A stretch of DNA of 5,565 nt, taken from an uncultured Parasphingopyxis sp. (GTDB lineage: Bacteria > Pseudomonadota > Alphaproteobacteria > Sphingomonadales > Sphingomonadaceae). This document shows, one piece after another, positions 4,497 to 5,565 of the stretch; the stretch's first letter is position 1; each line of letters begins with the position of its first letter. Made by a program: the position numbers and the translations under genes. Location: contig CAJQMX010000300.1 in assembly GCA_905479515.1 (NCBI GenBank), forward strand, positions 1 through 5,565, in the 5' to 3' direction. Under the pieces are notes generated by a model. That model saw only the letters and a program-made list of their open reading frames with translations, searched no databases and had not been told where the DNA came from.

Positions 4497-4514
4497 GGGC
4501 CGCGTGAGCGGCCC
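4497..4514. terminator. Hairpin just after the rep stop (possible terminator or RNA 3' end)
   Basis: GGGCCGC (4497-4503) and GCGGCCC (4508-4514) form a perfect 7-bp stem with a 4-nt loop, 16 bases past the rep stop codon in the direction of rep transcription. Together with the 4462-4486 stem it makes a tandem pair that could end or stabilise the rep mRNA. There is no U-run. Confidence 0.4.
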
Positions 4515-4530
4515 GAACAGCGGCGTCCGC

Positions 4531-5460
4531 TTATGTTTTCACATAGAGAATAGAACTAGAGGGGGATTCAGTCTGGTTATCGGACTCACGTTTCATGAAG
4601 GTCTTTGCCATCCTCACAAGGGCCTTTCCGAGCGTGCCGTCGCCGGCGTCGATCTGCGTTCGCTCATCGAGGGGCAGGGTGCTCCGGTAGGCGTCGATTG
4701 CCTCGCTCCATGCCTGCTGATCCTGTCCATGATCCGCAGGCGGGGGAGGGGCCTTGCCAAACCGGCCAAGGAACTGCCGGGCCTTTTCCGGCAGCGACAA
4801 GCGGTAGGCGTTGCTCGCCTGCTGCACCTGGGGGCCGCGCCCCTCGTGCCCGGTCGGCTCGTAGCGCCGCAGCCAGTCGATGAAGCCATGCGCCCGCAGG
4901 TTCTTCAGCGCCCGCACGATCGTGTCCCGCGACCGGCCCAGGCGGTCCATGATCGTGGTGATTGACGGCTCCAGCCGGCCGGTGCGGAAGTCGATCAGAT
5001 TGACGAACAGCCGCAGCACGTCGAGCGCCACCGATCCGAGCGGGCCGCTGCGCTCGCCCTTCTCGTGCAAGCCGGCCTCGTTGTAGATTTCGGCCGCCTT
5101 CAAGATCGCCTGCACGTCCTTGCGCGTCGTCGCCTGCCAGATACGGCCCTCCGATCGCCCCTTGAAATAGCTGCGCCGGCGAACCGGCGTCGGGCAACGC
5201 TCGGCCGGGGGAGGCAGGACCAGGCCAAGCGCGACCTGTCCCGATCCGCGCCACGCGGCCCGGCGCTGCTGGGCGAGCGCGGAGAGCTGGCCGGCGTCTT
5301 CCTCGGAGAGCTGGCCGGCGCTGTAGCGCGTCCAGACCTCCCGCATGATTTCATCAAGCGCGTTCGCACGCGCGCAGCCGATCGCGGCCGCGATTTGCGT
5401 CCTCAACATTCGTCCTTCGTCCTTCCATTCGGAGGACATGACGGCGTGGACGGCGGACAC
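4531..5460 (-). CDS. Winged-helix/HTH plasmid protein, putative replication initiator
   Basis: A 309-aa soluble protein. The centre carries a winged helix-turn-helix: LGSVALDVLRLFVNLIDF (141-158), then PSITTIMDRLGRSRDTIVRALKNLRAHGFI (165-194) with the recognition helix near 176-190, and a wing-like RRYEPTGHEGRGP (198-210). The N-terminal part is helical and includes RYSAGQLSEEDAGQLSALAQ; the C-terminus from about 235 is proline-rich and then acidic. I recall similar plasmid proteins annotated as replication protein A or HTH protein, and its place beside parA and parDE fits an initiator. Classical RepA/RepC motifs are not visible, so a regulatory role is possible. GTG at 5460 is chosen because GAGGAA precedes it; ATG at 5409 (292 aa), preceded by AAGGA, is the main alternative. 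Two hairpins follow the stop. Confidence 0.7.
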   Translation of the reverse strand: MSAVHAVMSSEWKDEGRMLRTQIAAAIGCARANALDEIMREVWTRYSAGQLSEEDAGQLSALAQQRRAAWRGSGQVALGLVLPPPAERCPTPVRRRSYFKGRSEGRIWQATTRKDVQAILKAAEIYNEAGLHEKGERSGPLGSVALDVLRLFVNLIDFRTGRLEPSITTIMDRLGRSRDTIVRALKNLRAHGFIDWLRRYEPTGHEGRGPQVQQASNAYRLSLPEKARQFLGRFGKAPPPPADHGQDQQAWSEAIDAYRSTLPLDERTQIDAGDGTLGKALVRMAKTFMKRESDNQTESPSSSILYVKT

Positions 5461-5479
5461 GACTTCCTCGTTTCCACAA

Positions 5480-5545
5480 GCAAGGGGCTTGCGGATTGGA
5501 GAGCGCTAGCGTAGAAAAGGGGAGAGAGATCGGCCCCGTTCTACG
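5480..5545. promoter_or_regulatory. Dyad and small hairpin in the rep leader
   Basis: CGTAGAA (5510-5516) and TTCTACG (5539-5545) form a 7-bp inverted repeat, extended inward by GGGG (5519-5522) with CCCC (5534-5537). A smaller hairpin, GCAAG-GGG-CTTGC (5480-5492), lies just upstream of the rep Shine-Dalgarno. Such structures could be an initiator operator or an mRNA structure controlling rep translation. No CATG box lies in this leader. The upstream gene or origin is outside the window. Confidence 0.4.
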
Positions 5546-5565
5546 GTGTGTCTGACGGCCTATAA

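Noticed and set aside
4664..5254. Long overlapping frame inside rep (196 aa)
   Set aside because: It is an arginine, alanine and glycine-rich GC shadow of the rep gene, which has recognisable HTH sequence in its own frame.
1..5565. tRNA, rRNA or riboswitch genes
   Set aside because: No cloverleaf, rRNA-like or known aptamer-like segment was recognised on either strand.

Overview
This is GC-rich proteobacterial plasmid backbone. The Tn3-family transposon end, VirD4/TraG coupling-protein remnant, small ParA, ParDE module, SprT-like protease and HTH replication-type protein suggest an accessory plasmid, most likely alphaproteobacterial (possibly Xanthomonas-like). The host call is inference from composition and gene types only.

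Layout. Bases 1-628 are the right end of a Tn3-family transposon: the C-terminal 197 residues of the transposase and a 38-bp terminal inverted repeat. It abuts the 3' part of a traG/virD4 gene (629-1087) that has lost everything upstream of its Walker B motif. A ParD/CopG-like small gene (1084-1488) overlaps the traG stop codon. All of this is on the plus strand. Everything right of about 1680 is on the minus strand, read from right to left: a rep-like gene (5460-4531), an SprT-like metalloprotease whose zinc ribbon is cut by an in-frame amber codon (4288-3707), parA (3556-2897), a 106-aa ribbon-helix-helix (RHH) protein proposed as the ParB analogue (2900-2580), parD (2434-2159), parE (2162-1842) and a 47-aa unknown (1825-1682). 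The convergent gap near 1490-1680 holds a strong nested hairpin.

The most interesting signal is in the gaps. Eighteen CATG tetramers lie in five clusters (1652-1671, 2535-2570, 2898-2933, 3554-3621, 4347-4366). Within every cluster the distance from one CATG to the next is exactly 8 or 16 bp. Several skipped positions are filled by near-matches (CCTG, CAGG, CATC, TATG). A 4-bp box plus 4-bp spacer is the layout known for RHH proteins, especially ParG of the ParFG (type Ib) partition system. I therefore read this as a ParA/RHH partition module whose operator or centromere boxes are scattered over gene boundaries of the minus-strand block. Two clusters also contain the Shine-Dalgarno sequences and start codons of parA and of the RHH gene, and one is embedded in the last codons of parA.

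Together the minus-strand genes form a maintenance cassette: replication (rep), segregation (parA plus RHH partner plus CATG arrays) and post-segregational stability (parDE), with SprT as cargo. The plus-strand left side is a damaged conjugation locus.
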